Assembly (NCBI GenBank): GCA_025345505.1
Contig: JANVCC010000030.1
Span: 1,242,054-1,306,053, forward strand
Direction of reading: 5' to 3'
Origin: Todiramphus chloris collaris
Taxonomy: Eukaryota > Chordata > Aves > Coraciiformes > Alcedinidae
DNA: 64,000 bases
The notes beneath the pieces were generated by a model. The model did not search any database and was not told where the DNA came from. It worked only from the letters and a program-made list of their open reading frames with translations. The translations under genes and the position numbers were made by a program. Positions 11,341 through 24,452 of this stretch are shown here, in pieces. Numbering within the stretch: the first letter of the stretch is position 1; the number at the start of each line of letters is the position of its first letter.

Positions 11341-14300
11341 TGAATGATGCATATGCATGTGCCTTAGTGTGCGTAAAATTCAGCAACCACTGACCATGGG
11401 AACTGAGAAATTCAAAGAGCTGTGGCAAAAGGCAAGTAATTAGGAGAGGAGGCAAATGCATCCTGGTGTCCTCCCTCCCTCACTGCCCACAGCTTTGCTT
11501 TGTAGTGGTGAAGGACTTTACATAAAATCTTACCCTTACAGCTTGTCTTACCTCATTGGCTAGTTGGTGATGGGCTGGAAGTGCATTCACATCAGAAATG
11601 CACACTGAGTTGGTCCTCCAGCTGCAAAAAGCCTCAACTATGGGCAATTCCTTAATATACAGCTTCAAGACTTTTAAAAACAACAGGAGAGAGATGTGCT
11701 AAAACCAAAACATGTCTCAGCATTGAAATCCTCTGGCCTTGTTTTTGTTGGATGCTGCATCATGTCTCTGTGGTATCTGTCATTAGGCAAAGCATTTCCA
11801 ATAATTTCTTTGATGCATTTTGTCCATTTTTACTCTTCCTAATTATACTAAAGCAGTGTTTGATGTCTCTATTTTTTCTGATACTCAGATCAGACCTGAA
11901 GCATTATGCCAGAATATTCCTGCCTGTTGGGGCTATGGATAAACTATTCACTCTCTTTACCATTCAATAGTCATTATTCCAACTCCGTGACTGAGCAACC
12001 ATGTGATCCAATACTAATTTTGGTACTTGTCTGTCTCTCTGAAAAGCCTACAGAGAGGAAAAGATATTTCCAGCTTCTTCTACCAGCCTAACTCAGTAGT
12101 AGTTGTTCCATTAGCTTACTTTTCCAACCTCAACAACTCCATGATCATAGGTATCTGTAGAAATTTTTTCAACCAACATTTCAATGAACATAGATCTTTT
12201 ATAAATATTTGAAGAAAACCAGTAAAAAGGGCCACAAACTGAAGTAGATTCATGGGCTTTGCTCGTATCACTGAATATTGGTGTATGTTTTCCAAGCTGT
12301 GATGTTGATGGCTTTTCATCTGATTCATCTGATTTCCATATAATAAGAAAAAGAACTGTTTCTCCCTAACTGTAGGCAATTGGATGAGCCATAAGTCAGA
12401 ATTAAAATATGATTATCTGTTATGAAGATCACAGATTCCTTTTGAAGTTTCATTATTTACAACCCTTTTCTTGGTGACATTTCAATTCTCGGGAAATTAT
12501 GCTCTAAATTGTACCTAACATGCTCACCACCCACATGTAACACATGCAATAAGGTTGTGAGATAGGAAGGGTGAATGTTTCAATTTTAATATTGGGGGTT
12601 TTTTTAATGAGATTTTAGAGAAGACGGTGAGTATTTTGCTAAAATATACAGCAGAGATTGCACAGCAAAGAAGTCTAACAGGGCTTTCAGTGTCAGTTAT
12701 CTACAATGTTATTTTCCTGCCATCTGGGTAAAATCCATCCCTTTCTCTTCAAACAAATGTAAAGGTTCTTTGTGTAGAAGTACACAGGGTCAGTAAGGCA
12801 GGAGCCTCATCTCAGGTCAGCCCTGAGGTTGCTGCTGTGGTTGGTGCAGGAGGAAGGAGAGGTCCCCGAATGGGACAGCCTCACTGCAACACAAATTGCC
12901 TCCTTTGCCGTGAATTATGTAGAAGGCACTGGGCTTTCCCCCTTTGGGCTTAACTATCTTAGTAATATGAATATAACCTATGGTGGCAGTAACGATGTGC
13001 AGAAGGACCATTACCAATGGGTTTTGCATTCATTTGCCATACGTAGCCCTTACAGCAGGGGTGGGTTGGATGTATGGTGCATACAGCCTCACCTCTTTTG
13101 GTCCCTTCCTCCCTCTGGAACCCCACTGGTTCCCCAATGGTTTATCACCAACACTACAGGATTCAACTCCTTATGCACTTCAGCATTATTTCCTTAAAAA
13201 TAAAGCCACATCCTTTTTTTTTTCAGAAGAAAGCTTTACAAAACATATGTTGAGGGGGAAAATAATTAAAAGCTGTAACTGGGTCAAAATTGTTCATTTG
13301 ACATGACCCTGAATAACTTTGTGGGACTGTAGCCAAGGACTCCAGTTATTTTGTCTTTCCTTGGTAGTAAAGGAGCACAGTTATCTACCAGGAAACACAC
13401 CATTGGAGGTGATTTTGTCTTATCTTTCTGGAGATTAACTGGCTTTGCTCAGAGCAGGTCTGGAAATCAGAGGTCTAGGGGCAACATACCTGTAATCATA
13501 AAAGATTTATGTAAGGATATTCATTTCTCATTTCATTACAGTAGCAGCGTAGTCTAAAATCTATTTCCACAGGCTTACAAAACTAGCTTCTGACACCAGT
13601 ACCTAATGCACTGTTCAGTGCTTGGTCCTTATGAGAGCTGGCAAAATTAGCATTGCACTACTCCCATATAGCAGCTGCAAGCTTTCCAGTGTGCTGAGAG
13701 ACTGCCTAGAAAGACCATACGGATTTCACTTGTCTTCACATTAGTAAAGTATTCCAATTTTATACACGAATGTCCAGATTCTCAGCAAGCCTCTGCTGTT
13801 TACAGCCACAAAATTTGTCAGCTCATATGTCTGAATGCTGTGATATTATGAGACTGGATGCACTAGAAATTCCCCAAGCAGCTCTGTAGTTACATCTCCC
13901 ATGTCCAAAAGACAGCTGCAAAATGTGCGCATCATTGCATAGTAGCATTCAAAGAACTACTGCACCCCAAATATTACAGATGGTGCTGCAAAAACATGGA
14001 GCTTGGTGTTTGTTGACATGAACAGCTTGGGCAGTAGGGCTTGTGTAGGGGAAAGACAACCCTGACTGGAGACACAAGGGTCAGTGCTATGTTGGGACAG
14101 CATCTAGTGACAACATTAAGTATGCACTCTCCTGGAAATTATTTGTATTGCTGTGACACATTCAGATGCTAGTGAAGATCAGGATCTGGTGAATGGAAAG
14201 GTGTACCGAGGTTTCCCAGCCTTGCAGGGAGGGCTGGTGGGGAGCAGCACAGGAGTGCTGGGTGACTTGATGAGATACACAGAGGCACAGGAGAGTCAGG

Positions 14301-14414
14301 ACTGAGCCCACATTTCTGTTTTTTAAATCTTGGCCCTGAGACAATCCTTTCTTGGTTCTAAATTTTAGAGCACCCTGATCTAGATTTTCTTCAAGCCTGC
14401 CTCTGATGCACTCT

Positions 14415-14424
14415 CTATAAATAG
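14415..14424. promoter_or_regulatory. MEF2-type / TATA-like decamer
   Basis: CTATAAATAG is the palindromic form of the MEF2 consensus and also contains a TATA-like core. An identical decamer lies at 14985-14994, 570 bp away. No transcription start or CpG enrichment is visible nearby, so a promoter call is not supported. Confidence 0.15.
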
Positions 14425-14856
14425 TCTTTGCATTCAGCAGCTTAGAGGAGAAAAAACCTAGGAGGGGGTATGTGCTTTGCTGCAGAGCTTGCAAAGCTCG
14501 CCAAGCTCGCCTTTTCAAAGCATTCTTGTTAGTAAGAAGGGGAGGAGGTAATGGGCGTTTCACTAAGTTAATGTACTCAGTGAACCATTGGAGAGCTGCC
14601 AACTCACATTTTAAAATAAATGTCAACATTAATTTTTAAAGTTTAAATGCATATTTTGCATTTTTGTGCTCGTCTTTCTCCAGTGCTAAAGCACTTTCTG
14701 AGGGGCAGGAGCCAGCATGGCCAGGCCTCCCTGGGGAGCTTCCCATGGAGGCATCCAGGAACGGGTGCTTGGAGTGCTGCCATTCCCATGGCACTTGCTG
14801 TGTGGGTGTAATTCTTTCCTTGCAGAGAAACCCTTACCTGCTGCTTAACTCTCTTC

Positions 14857-14884
14857 AAAAAAAAAAAAAAAAAAGAAAAAAAAA
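14857..14884. repeat. Poly(A) tract
   Basis: A18-G-A9. It could be the relic tail of a retroposed sequence, but nothing upstream is recognisable as a retrocopy and no target-site duplication is obvious. Confidence 0.85.
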
Positions 14885-14984
14885 GATTTTATATTTTCAC
14901 AGCGTTGTTCATTTCCTTCAGGCAATACCAAACTGAACTCGAGCGGAGTATTCGTGTTACAGATTATCAGTACAATGGCATCTT

Positions 14985-14994
14985 CTATAAATAG
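14985..14994. promoter_or_regulatory. MEF2-type / TATA-like decamer
   Basis: Second exact CTATAAATAG. Same reservations as the copy at 14415. Confidence 0.15.
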
Positions 14995-16831
14995 GGTCAC
15001 TGTAGTTATGTCGGAGCTTTGCTGAGCACAAATTTAATTTAATCAAGGTATCTTTTAGTGTTGAGGCCCATCTGTTTAAAATTATCACTATGATCTCTCT
15101 AGGCCCTCTTTAAAATTGTGATGGTCCAGAATCTGTATCCCTTAAAGGCTTTTGCTGGGCAAACAGCATCCAAAGTGCTGAAGGGAAAGATATTTTTCTA
15201 AGGATGAAGTGCTTTTTGGAAAGCTCATAGACAGGCAGTAAAAACAAATAAGTGAAGAGGGGGTTCTGACATTCACTGGGGACTGCAGGGAGGAATTTGG
15301 CAAGAGGGAGGGCTGTGGAGGGTAGCACAGAAGCAAGGTGTAAGCAAGCTGTTCCTTGGCACCAAAGTGGGAGGGAAGGTATTTCCAGATGGCAGTCAGA
15401 GGGACCAGCTGCAGAGAGGATAAGCAAACAGCCCTCCATGTGGAGGATTCCCCCTGGCCCCAGCTGAACCACCAGTGCAGCTGTGACCAGACAGGACCAT
15501 GGAAGGAAGCTGCCTCCGTGTGAGCCTGCTTGTTCACGGGATGCCGGCTTGGATCTGCAAGGTTTTCCTCCAGAACAAGATCTCCCAGACCGAGAGCATT
15601 AAGGAGGCTGAGGTTTGTCTCCTCTTGTCATATGACACAGGCCAAGGGCCCCAAAAGTGCCCACCAGATGCTGGGTCCTGTAACCTCAGTCCTTTTCGTC
15701 ACCCCACCAAGAGGGATGGGAATCACACAGAGCTGATTTTATCTCCACATCACCATAAATTATAAGCCTACAGGGAGCTGATGTCAGTATAGATTTGTTA
15801 AAGATTTTTTTATTAAAGGGGTCTATAACACCACCTGGAAACATACCACATGAGCTTTCCCCTCCAAGAAATGCAAGCACTATAGGCTTCTTCCTGAGAT
15901 CTACAACCATATGAGTCCTCTTGGCCACTACAGCCGTCACCTTTGCCCCAAGGGGAAGAGCGCACTGTGCTTGCATTCAGTTAAACCCGGACTGCCTGGA
16001 GGTGCTTTCCTTCCCCCACTGCTCTCCCTCTGCACCTGTGCTTTTCAAAATATCAGCAGAATTTAAAGGCAGAGCTTGCAGTAAAAAAGGAGCTGTGTCT
16101 TAGCAAAAAGAGCACCTTTAATCACAGTTTGCAATGGCAGCTTGCACAGTAAATAATAGTTGTCTTAAAATCATATTGTTCCTGTCCAGCAAACTCCTTT
16201 CTGTGAATAGAAATGCCACCCAAAAAGCTAGGAAATGACAATCTTCCCAGCTGGGATCCCTCTTGAGCCACCATGCTCTCTGTAGAGCCCTCTCCCCATC
16301 CATATGTGCTGCTCAGGACAAGCAGCATCTGCCCACTTGCACCCTGCAGCAATGTGGGCATAAGTTATCTATGTCTGAGGTCATAGATTTAGCAGACCAG
16401 TGCCACTAAATAAATTTTCTAGGTTTAGGCATTTTTTAAGACCTTCTAGTTGAAAATTCCCTTCCCTGTAATGAAACTCTGTCCTCAGGCATGTGGGTCA
16501 CAAACTTGAGAGTTTGTGTCCAGCTTCACATGTGGTCCAAAGAATCCTGGAGTCCACAGAGCTTTCCTGGAGAAACTGCTGTCAGACTGGCTGTAACTCC
16601 ACAAAATGTTGCATTTCTGATGAAGCGTCCTGTCTATTAGTTTGTGTTTTTCAGTTTAAACGCTCAGCTAGGTTGGGGCAATGGTTTATAGCCTCCTCAC
16701 ACTTCCACCTTCCCCATCTCAAGCCTCACGCAGCCTGTGAGCTGACCAGAACGTCTTGGCTTTTCCCACTGCCTCCTACCTGCCTTGACTTAGCTGAGGA
16801 AACATCTCCTTCTGTGCTTGTCTGTTTACAG

Positions 16832-16887
16832 GTCTGTCTGTGATGGCCGCTGCAGTCTCCAGGAGAAAAGACAACATTAAGATGCTG
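16832..16887 (+). other. Short exon-like segment (56 bp)
   Basis: A pyrimidine-rich acceptor ('cttgtctgtttacag', AG at 16830-16831) and a consensus donor (CTG|GTGAGT, GT at 16888) bracket 56 bp. It contains one ATG at 16842, which opens an in-frame peptide beginning MAAAVSRRKDNIKML up to the donor, so it could be a 5' exon with a start codon. The frame beginning SVCDGRCSLQEKRQH meets TAA. I recognise no protein. Splice sites and length are directly visible; use in a transcript is inference. Confidence 0.15.
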
Positions 16888-17212
16888 GTGAGTTACCCAC
16901 ATTCATGGCATACTTTTGTGGCTGATGGTATGAGTGACCTGCCCAGGGGAGGACTGGGCCACTGTGAGACTATTTGAAGCTCTGAGTCACCTCACTGAGC
17001 TGCAAAGGCTGAATAAATTCCTTGGTCTCAATGGAGTTTACCCTAATGACCCAAGGCTACAGATGTTTTCCATTTCTCTTTTTGAACTTGCTCATTAATA
17101 TTAACCAAAGTCATTATTAATTCCTTTTTTAACCTAAAGTGAAGATTATCATGACTGTCTGTCAAGTATGCACTAGCACTCCTTAAAAGCAAGTATTTTA
17201 TGTAGTACCTTC

Positions 17213-17272
17213 AGATTAATATATATGCAAATAAGATATTACAGATTAATTAGTATGCAAATTAAGTCATGC
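17213..17272 (+). promoter_or_regulatory. Tandem 30-bp unit with POU octamer and homeodomain motif
   Basis: Two adjacent 30-bp units (17213-17242 and 17243-17272) match at about 21 of 30 positions. Each starts with AGATTAAT (homeodomain-type TAAT core) and carries a perfect octamer ATGCAAAT 12 bp in (17225-17232 and 17255-17262), so the two octamers are exactly 30 bp apart. The octamer is the classical POU-factor site. Conservation of both motif blocks while the rest has diverged is what a retained double binding site would look like. Enhancer activity is inference. Confidence 0.35.
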
Positions 17273-18568
17273 ATTATTTGTGTATACACATATCTTTCCA
17301 AGCCTACTGCCTAGATGGGCCAGCAGGTTGCTTGTGTGCTTTTTCATGAACCCATATGTATTGCTCCATAGTAGCAGTGAAGTGCTCTCTGGTGTGCATG
17401 TTATTTCATCCATCTCTACCCAAAGGTACAATCCTGAACATTAAAAGATCTTCCATATTTTTCAAAATAATTTCTCATGCCTGTAAGTGTAACTGAGCTG
17501 CTGATCTTCAGCTAAAATCATGTGCTTAGGCTTTAAATTATCAGCTTTTCCAACTGAAATCACTAGTGGGATACCATTTACAAAGTCGCCAAACTCCCTG
17601 AGAGAGGACAGATTTTTACTCAGGTCATTATAATACCAGCAGTGTAAGCTGCAGGCAGGTCATTTGTAACTGCAGGAAAGAAAACCCATAGTTAGCAAAC
17701 CTAAAATAACTTGGGAGCAGCTGTTCCTGAATCAGCAGGTTGATGGGGACGACACAAGCAGCTGTGCTGGAGGTCCTGCACTAGAGATAGTTTCCTTGTG
17801 GTTTCCCTGGGACAAGTAGGGGCCAGACCCAGCCAGTGGCTCCCAGGAAAGCCTGTCTGTGTGACTGGAGGTGCAAGGGATAGAGCCGAGACCTCTGGGG
17901 ATGACTGCTCTGATGGTTGCATTTCCAAGCCGTTTGTCTTTCCCAAGCTGTGGATCACATTCTCCTCTTCACACAGGTTTGCACCCTACTTGCCCCAGAG
18001 ACACATGGAGTTTCGCTGCAGATGTTAAAACTTGGGAGCTAAAAGAGTGCATCCATAGGGTCTTCACATGGCACACAGAGCTCTCGTGGTGCTCCCTGCA
18101 TAATTTTCTTCCTCTTTTCCAAAACAGCATGGCTGATCTCTCAGAGCATCTGGAGTAGCAGTCAGCTTTTCCAAAGCCTGTTTTCCCTGCCTTCTATCAC
18201 TCAGCACACCAACAACATGGGGCCAGTTTGGTGGGAGGCTTTAGTAAAGCCAAGTGTAATGATGAGCTGTGGGGTGGACCAGCCTTCTGTTTAGTTTGAG
18301 AATGTTTTCCCTATGTTTTCAGCCCAACAGCGAAAGTCCTGCATCCAGCTGCATTTCACTGCCTCATTACTTCATAGATCATCTCAATAATCTGATTCCA
18401 GAGCTCCCACACTCTATTCCCAGTTCTCCAACCATTAGCCAAGTGAGCTGGTTAAATTTCTTGCAGCACAGAGGGGACTAGAATAGACTATGCCAGAGCC
18501 TAATTAGCAATCTTTTCCTTTTACAACATATTGAAGTTTTCTAGGCATCAAGCCATATTCTTTCATAG

Positions 18569-18600
18569 CCTTTCTCCTTTCCTCCCTCTTTCTTTTTTTT
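18569..18600. repeat. Polypyrimidine tract
   Basis: A C/T-only run of about 32 bases ending in T8. It is simple sequence. Confidence 0.75.
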
Positions 18601-19530
18601 GGTAGCTTCTAATTTTTTGTTGAAGGATAACAACATTATTGACAGTGCGAGATACTTTCTTGCACGCCACTAAGCATTAAAAAGGAAAGTGTCAGATACA
18701 GAATATAAGAGAAAAGCAGAGCTAAGGCAGCTAGGCAGGTTGCAGGAGCTATACATACAGCCGTAATAAAAGCTATACCAGTAATTTGCTTCTAGTCAGT
18801 TCCTGTCTTGAGGCTTTCCTCCAGAGTTATTCAGTATTACCTGCCAAGGAGGACAAGCAATAAAACTTCCCAGTTTTCTTCATTTGTCTATGTCTCTGGT
18901 GTGGGCCTCTTTGGCTTGAGTTTCCTGCTGCTGGGGTTCCATGATTGTCTAGTTCCACAGACAAATGGAAGTGTCTCTTTCTGTCTGTGTGTCCCCTAGG
19001 ACACCGGCAATTAAACCTTGTTTGGGTACATGGTGTGTGTTCAGCTAAAGTACAGTCACTGCAAATTCCTAAAAACCCAGAGGAAAACCCTGTGTGTTGG
19101 GTTGTGAGCCTTTTATAGACCTATGGTTTGGTTTTGAGATTTGGTCACTGACCATCTAGAGTGTGGATGGTCCATGTCAATAGTGGGTAGCTATTAAAAT
19201 GATGAGGAGAGCGAGGAGATGTGGTCATACAACAGTTAGTTCTTTGCCATGGGAGCTCTTCCCTTTCCCTGGATGTGCTGACGGAGGAGTGATTGCGGAA
19301 GGTTCAGGTCTGTGTCATTCATCTACTTCATGTGAGGCTTTAATTCTTCTCCTGCAGTGTTAATGAGTGCCCTGGGCAGTGAAGTTAGATGTTTTTCCTC
19401 TGTCCCAATCAATGTTTAATGACTCCCACCGAAATGACCGAGGCAGGCTCACCTTGAAGAGTCAATGGTGTATTGGGCCATTTCCAGGTTGTGTCTATAA
19501 AACTGGACCTGCTTCTTAAGGATTTGATTA

Positions 19531-19582
19531 AGTTCTCACTGAATTCAATAGCAAAACTGGTATTAAAACCTACTGGAGCAGG
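19531..19582. repeat. Degenerate ancient amniote repeat fragment
   Basis: The order 'cactgaattcaatagcaaaa', then an A/T-rich 'ctggtattaaaacctac', then 'tggagcagg' follows the old repeat pattern (…cattgaagtcaatggcaaaactcc…, ending in …ggagcagg). The copy is diverged by several substitutions. Family name unknown to me. Confidence 0.5.
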
Positions 19583-22500
19583 CCACGTGGTAACAAATGT
19601 TGGATTTTAATTTATTATAATAATATCAAAGCTAATGCTGGCTTTGCAATGAACCCCTGGAATGGTGCAATAAGAAAGAGGTGAGAAAGAACAGTGAAAA
19701 AAATGCTATTAAGTCAGAGACAGATATATTTATTTCAAGTAGATTATTCTTAGAAACACTCGTAGCATTATTTACAAGAATCTTTAAAAATTGCAGTGCT
19801 ACAAAACTGAGATTCATCACTGAGGTAAAACATTTCATTATTATTTCTCAAATCAATTCCCCCAGCAGAATATGAATTACAGGATTTCAGCCAGCCTTTT
19901 CAAGAAACCTCTTTTAAAAATTTACATAGCTTATAACAGATTGCCAGAAATATTGGAAGCAGCCATTAATTTACTCCTAACCAATTAAAGCCTGTGCTAA
20001 CACATGCACTGATATGCACACACTTGTTCCTAATTTTTCTTCTGCAGTTAAGTTTGAACAAAAAGACATGCCTTAGAACTAAAAAGAATTTGAAGGCGTT
20101 TTCATGCTTTCTTTTTTTTTAGACTTAAGGGCAAATATGCCTTTGATAAGTATCATTCTGGTTTTTTTCATCCAAAGAAGAAACCTCTTTACAAATCACT
20201 GCATTTTTTTCTGCTGTTGATTGGCAGGTAGATGTGCAAACAGCATCAGAAACAATGTCTCCTTTAGCTTTTAAGTTTAAATGGTTAAAGTTTTAAATTA
20301 ACTTATTAAGGATACTAGGTTGTAGAAAGATATGGAGCAATGCGATTTGGGCTTTTTCATATTACTGAATTGACAAGGTGATTTACAAAAATGGTGATGC
20401 TCACCAATGTTCCTCTGGGAGCCCTAAGTGTGAACCCCTTTATTTGCTTTTTTTCTTAGTGGGGATTGTGCTTCTTTAGTCAGCCGTCATCACTCAGTAG
20501 TATTCTTCATACCCAATATGTTAGTGAATTAGAAAAGGGGAAAACTGCAAAAGGAAGCTTGATAAAAATAGATTGGGAAAACAAGTTATTTGGCCATCAG
20601 TAAATATGCTGTGCTGGTGTCTCAAAATGGTGGTACTGGCTGTTATTCAAACCCACATGAGGTGGAATGGAGATGCAAGAGAATTCCTGTCTGAATCTAA
20701 GCCTTCTGCCTTGCCCCTACAAATGACAAATCTGGTTTGTAGCTACCTAGCACAAGAAAGTTTGTGTATCAGGTGGAGCAGCCAGGTTTATTCACAGGGA
20801 ATCTCAGGGCAGAGTCAACCCAACTGTGGCAGGTCCACCTGCAGCAAGCCTGCAGGACCTTTGGCTTGCCCTGTAGTTCATGTATGTCTTGTTAGTTGGT
20901 GCAGCTCACCGCAGAGCTGTAGAAGTGCATGAAGGCTGGAATGGCCATTCAGGGTTCATGCTTCATACTCGTTCTTCTTGCCAAATAAAAGTCAGTATGA
21001 AAATTGCTCTGCAAAGCTATGGTCACCCTTGAGAGTTATCCATCTAAGATGCTGGCTGTGGTCCACAGGGCAAGAACTGGAGCTAAGCATTTTCCAAATT
21101 ATAATAAAACTCAAGTAAGACAGATGAGGTTTAAAACATTGTGATCCATGCTGTGTACTTTCCACTGTGTTTCAGTTCAAGCTGTAATATTATGATCAGT
21201 GTTAAAAGGCTCGAAATAGTGGATTTACAATGGAAATACTGCCTTGTGCACACTACTATACCTGGAGGTGTCAACACACTCATACGCTCATAGGATTAAA
21301 AGGCATGACAAGCACTTCTCTGGGAAGACACCATGATTGCTTTTTCCTTCTCCTGTGGCAAGACTTACCACCATTCCACATCTATTAGTACTACAAATTT
21401 CAGTAGGAAAAAGAAAATCAATTCCACTTGAATATCATTCCTGATGGTCGCTGTAACTCTTCTGATGGGCCCAAACAAAAGACACCAGTTTAATGTGTGT
21501 GTATTTTGAGCTGTGCTCCTTGCTGACCCCCCAGTTTAATTTCCATCCTTCAGATGAGATGAATGGAGCATGAAGCAGGTCATATCTCAAGCCACTGACA
21601 CATGGGTTACAGACAGAACTCACAGGCAGGAGAGGCAGCCAGTTTGTAGATTAAATCAAAGCAGTTCTGAATAGATGGGAGGTCAGCAAGGGCCAGCTTT
21701 GACATTTGATAGGACCTTGTGATCAATCAACTCTTTCTTGGGTCTTCCAGGTTGCTTGATGACAATGCTTCTTAAAATAAATAAATAAACATGGATAGGA
21801 TGTGTCAAAAACTGCCAAAGAAGATCTGGGTTGTGTAAAACAATAGGGATTGATTATTATTAAAGATGATAATATCAGGAGCTGTTTAAAGCAGCCACCA
21901 TAGAAGTTAGTGCTCTATAATTGCAGGCATTTTATCTGCATGCAGCTGTAATAATTTTTTGCATGGTGTGTATTATATCACTACAATTTTGGTAATAATC
22001 CAAAAGCATGTTAGCAAGTCCTGGCTGTTTATGGCACGTGGGAATAATCAGTAGTCCCTGATTAAAAACCTAGTGTTACATCGAAAAGAAGGCTGAAGTG
22101 ATATCCTGGCCTCTGATGAAATTTTCCCCCTGCTAAGTCATCCCTGCCAGCAGGATTTATCTAGAGGGAGTGTAGGAACATCCCTGAGAAGCAAATGCTT
22201 GGCTTTGGGCATGAACCAGATCTCATGAAATGAAGCAATTTTGCCCCAAATTCTCAGTGGGAGAAAGCCCCCCACTGCCTGTTTGTTTTGCCTCATAAAC
22301 ATGCTCTGGCAGAAGAAGCTCGTTAGGGGAGTATTTGCAGCATCGCTCCACACCAGACCTGTTTTACCCCTCTGATGTAGTTGAGAATTTTCTCACCAGT
22401 GGAGCCCATTGGAAAATCCTCCATTGCAGTGGGTTTGTTTTCAGAGACAGCGTTAAGCTTTTCTGGGAGAGTACACAGCCTAGGAGGGTTTGTTGTGACA

Positions 22501-24452
22501 AAACGGAGCTGTGCTCTGACGAGTTTACAAGCAGATTGGTTTGGTTGGATTTTTCCATCCTTAGTAAAATAAATGCTACGGTTTCTTGTTCCCTCTCCTT
22601 GCTTCGTGCAAGAATTGTAACTATGGCTTCTACTTGGTGGGGTAGGCTATGTAATCTTGGCTGTGTAATCTCATTAGAGATCATTGTGAAAATACTGGGT
22701 TTTGGGAAAAAATTAAAGTTAGGAAAAACTGCCAGAAGTTTCTTTTTGGCGCATAAAAGAAAAATACATGCAAAAGCCTCATTTTGATGGCAAGGGATGT
22801 GCTGTAATGAAATGGAGAAGAGCTGATGAGGAAAGCAGGATTTGGAAATTGGTTTAGAGAACAGTGCGTTTCCCCAATGAGCCACAGACTTCTCTGTGTG
22901 GTCTTAGCCTCTAGTTCATGGTTCGTAGGCCAGGGCTAGTGTTTCCTTACCTTGGGGGATAAACTCCTTTCATCTACAACAACATAGAGACAGTAGGCAC
23001 TGCAGTGATGGAGAACCATATAAGTAACTTGACAGGCAGAGTAATGGGCTTGTGTTTCAATGCTCTGCTAAATAAGACTCCCTGGACACACACTTTCAGG
23101 AGAAATGAAAATGTCAGAACATCTCGTTGTTGCTGCAGGAATTCAGTCAAGCTGTGATTTCAGAGTGGTCAGTGCCAAATGAAGGCAGGGCTGGCCAGGG
23201 CCCCTGAGCCAGGTAGCGTCCATCAAAAGATGTTAACTTTCACAAAAACCCATTTTAGAAGGTAAGAGCAGGGAATCTGCTATTGATAGTTGGAGAGATG
23301 GGGCTAGAAACCCCGTACTTCTCTCACCTTGCCATTCAGTCTCTTTTTGACTCAAGCTACTATTTCTGGGCATCTCTAGTTCTCTTTATTTTTGAATCTC
23401 AGGTTAGGACCCTCTTGGAAATAAGGTCCATCTGCATGCCTGTTAGTGCGCCCATTCTATGCCAGTCAATGCTCGTTCATCTCAAAAAGATCTTGAGTTC
23501 AACAGGAGGATGTTGCTTATAGGATGATAAGTATTACGGTTACATGAAACCACTGCTATAGCTGGTGAAGAACTAGTTAAAATGGTGCTGTAAATTAATA
23601 ACTTCCTTTGAGTCTCATCTTCTTTATGCATGTTTCTTTTATTGGAGTCCCTCAACCTACCTCACCTCCATCATATGCTGTTGGAATCTTCTCCAGTGCT
23701 TACTCATTTTTTTCTCCATGATAGCCCATATCCTTTCTATTTTCATCAGTCATTTCAGCATAAATATTTGTACATGGCCATTTTCTCACCAGGATGCCCT
23801 AAATCAACACTAGGTGTATGCTTGGAGGGAAGACGAAGGTAGCAAGGTTGTTGAAGATGCTTAATATGTATTCCCTGTGAAGAGCACAGATTTGGTTTTT
23901 GTGAAGAACTTTAAGCAAATGCCATTCATTTGATAAGAGAGGCATACAGGGAATACTTCTTGTGATCAGTGATTCAGAGAACATTTGTGAGAGTCTTAAA
24001 AACATTGTGAACCGCAAGAAGTTATTTTAAGCTAGAAGGGCTATCTTGAGGGAGGGCCACAACAGCACCCCTGGCTGAGGAGAAGAGCCCCAGTGCAGCC
24101 AGGCTGGTCTGAATCTCAACTACTGCTTCAGATGAGGCTTTGAAACAGCTCAGAAAGAATCTGACGAAATATAAAGTGTAACTACATTTTATTACTTCAT
24201 TTCACTTTATAGCAACTCTGCTCTCAGTTTTATAATTGAGAACTTAATCCTTTGCTCCACTGAAATAACAGTCTGTCTTCCTTTCCAGGCTGGCAATGGT
24301 GTGTAGAGGTAAATCTGACATCTTGAATGACTTTAGAGGGTGTCCAAGAAAAGCAACAAGCAGCACTGCAGTCAGATCCTCAGGGAGCCTCTGTTCAAGG
24401 ACAGATCTGGGGAGATGCAGAGAACTGGGGATTGTTTCCTGCAAAGCTAAAA

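Larger units (their letters stand above)
4350..16830. other. Gene-free region with simple repeats
   Basis: No supported gene. Open frames reach 174 codons at most (9018-9542, minus strand) without a recognisable domain. Content includes one ancient repeat fragment at 5846, T- and A-rich tracts, and MEF2-like AT-rich decamers at 7552, 14415 and 14985. AT-rich stretches at about 9880-10150 and 11700-12650 have no visible repeat and could include conserved non-coding DNA, which cannot be judged from one sequence. Confidence 0.55.
16890..24452. other. Gene-free region, AT-rich blocks
   Basis: No supported gene. The longest open frame (22364-22885, minus strand, 173 codons) has no recognisable domain. 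Apart from the POU-octamer repeat at 17.2 kb, one ancient repeat fragment at 19.5 kb and pyrimidine tracts, the sequence is unique. The stretch 21770-22090 is rich in TAAT/ATTA words and could be a conserved non-coding element. Confidence 0.5.

Noticed and set aside
14857..14884. Poly(A) as the tail of a processed pseudogene
   Set aside because: No upstream sequence resembles a gene, and no target-site duplication was seen.
22364..22885. 173-codon open frame, minus strand
   Set aside because: Unrecognised composition with antisense open frames over the same bases and no supporting signals.
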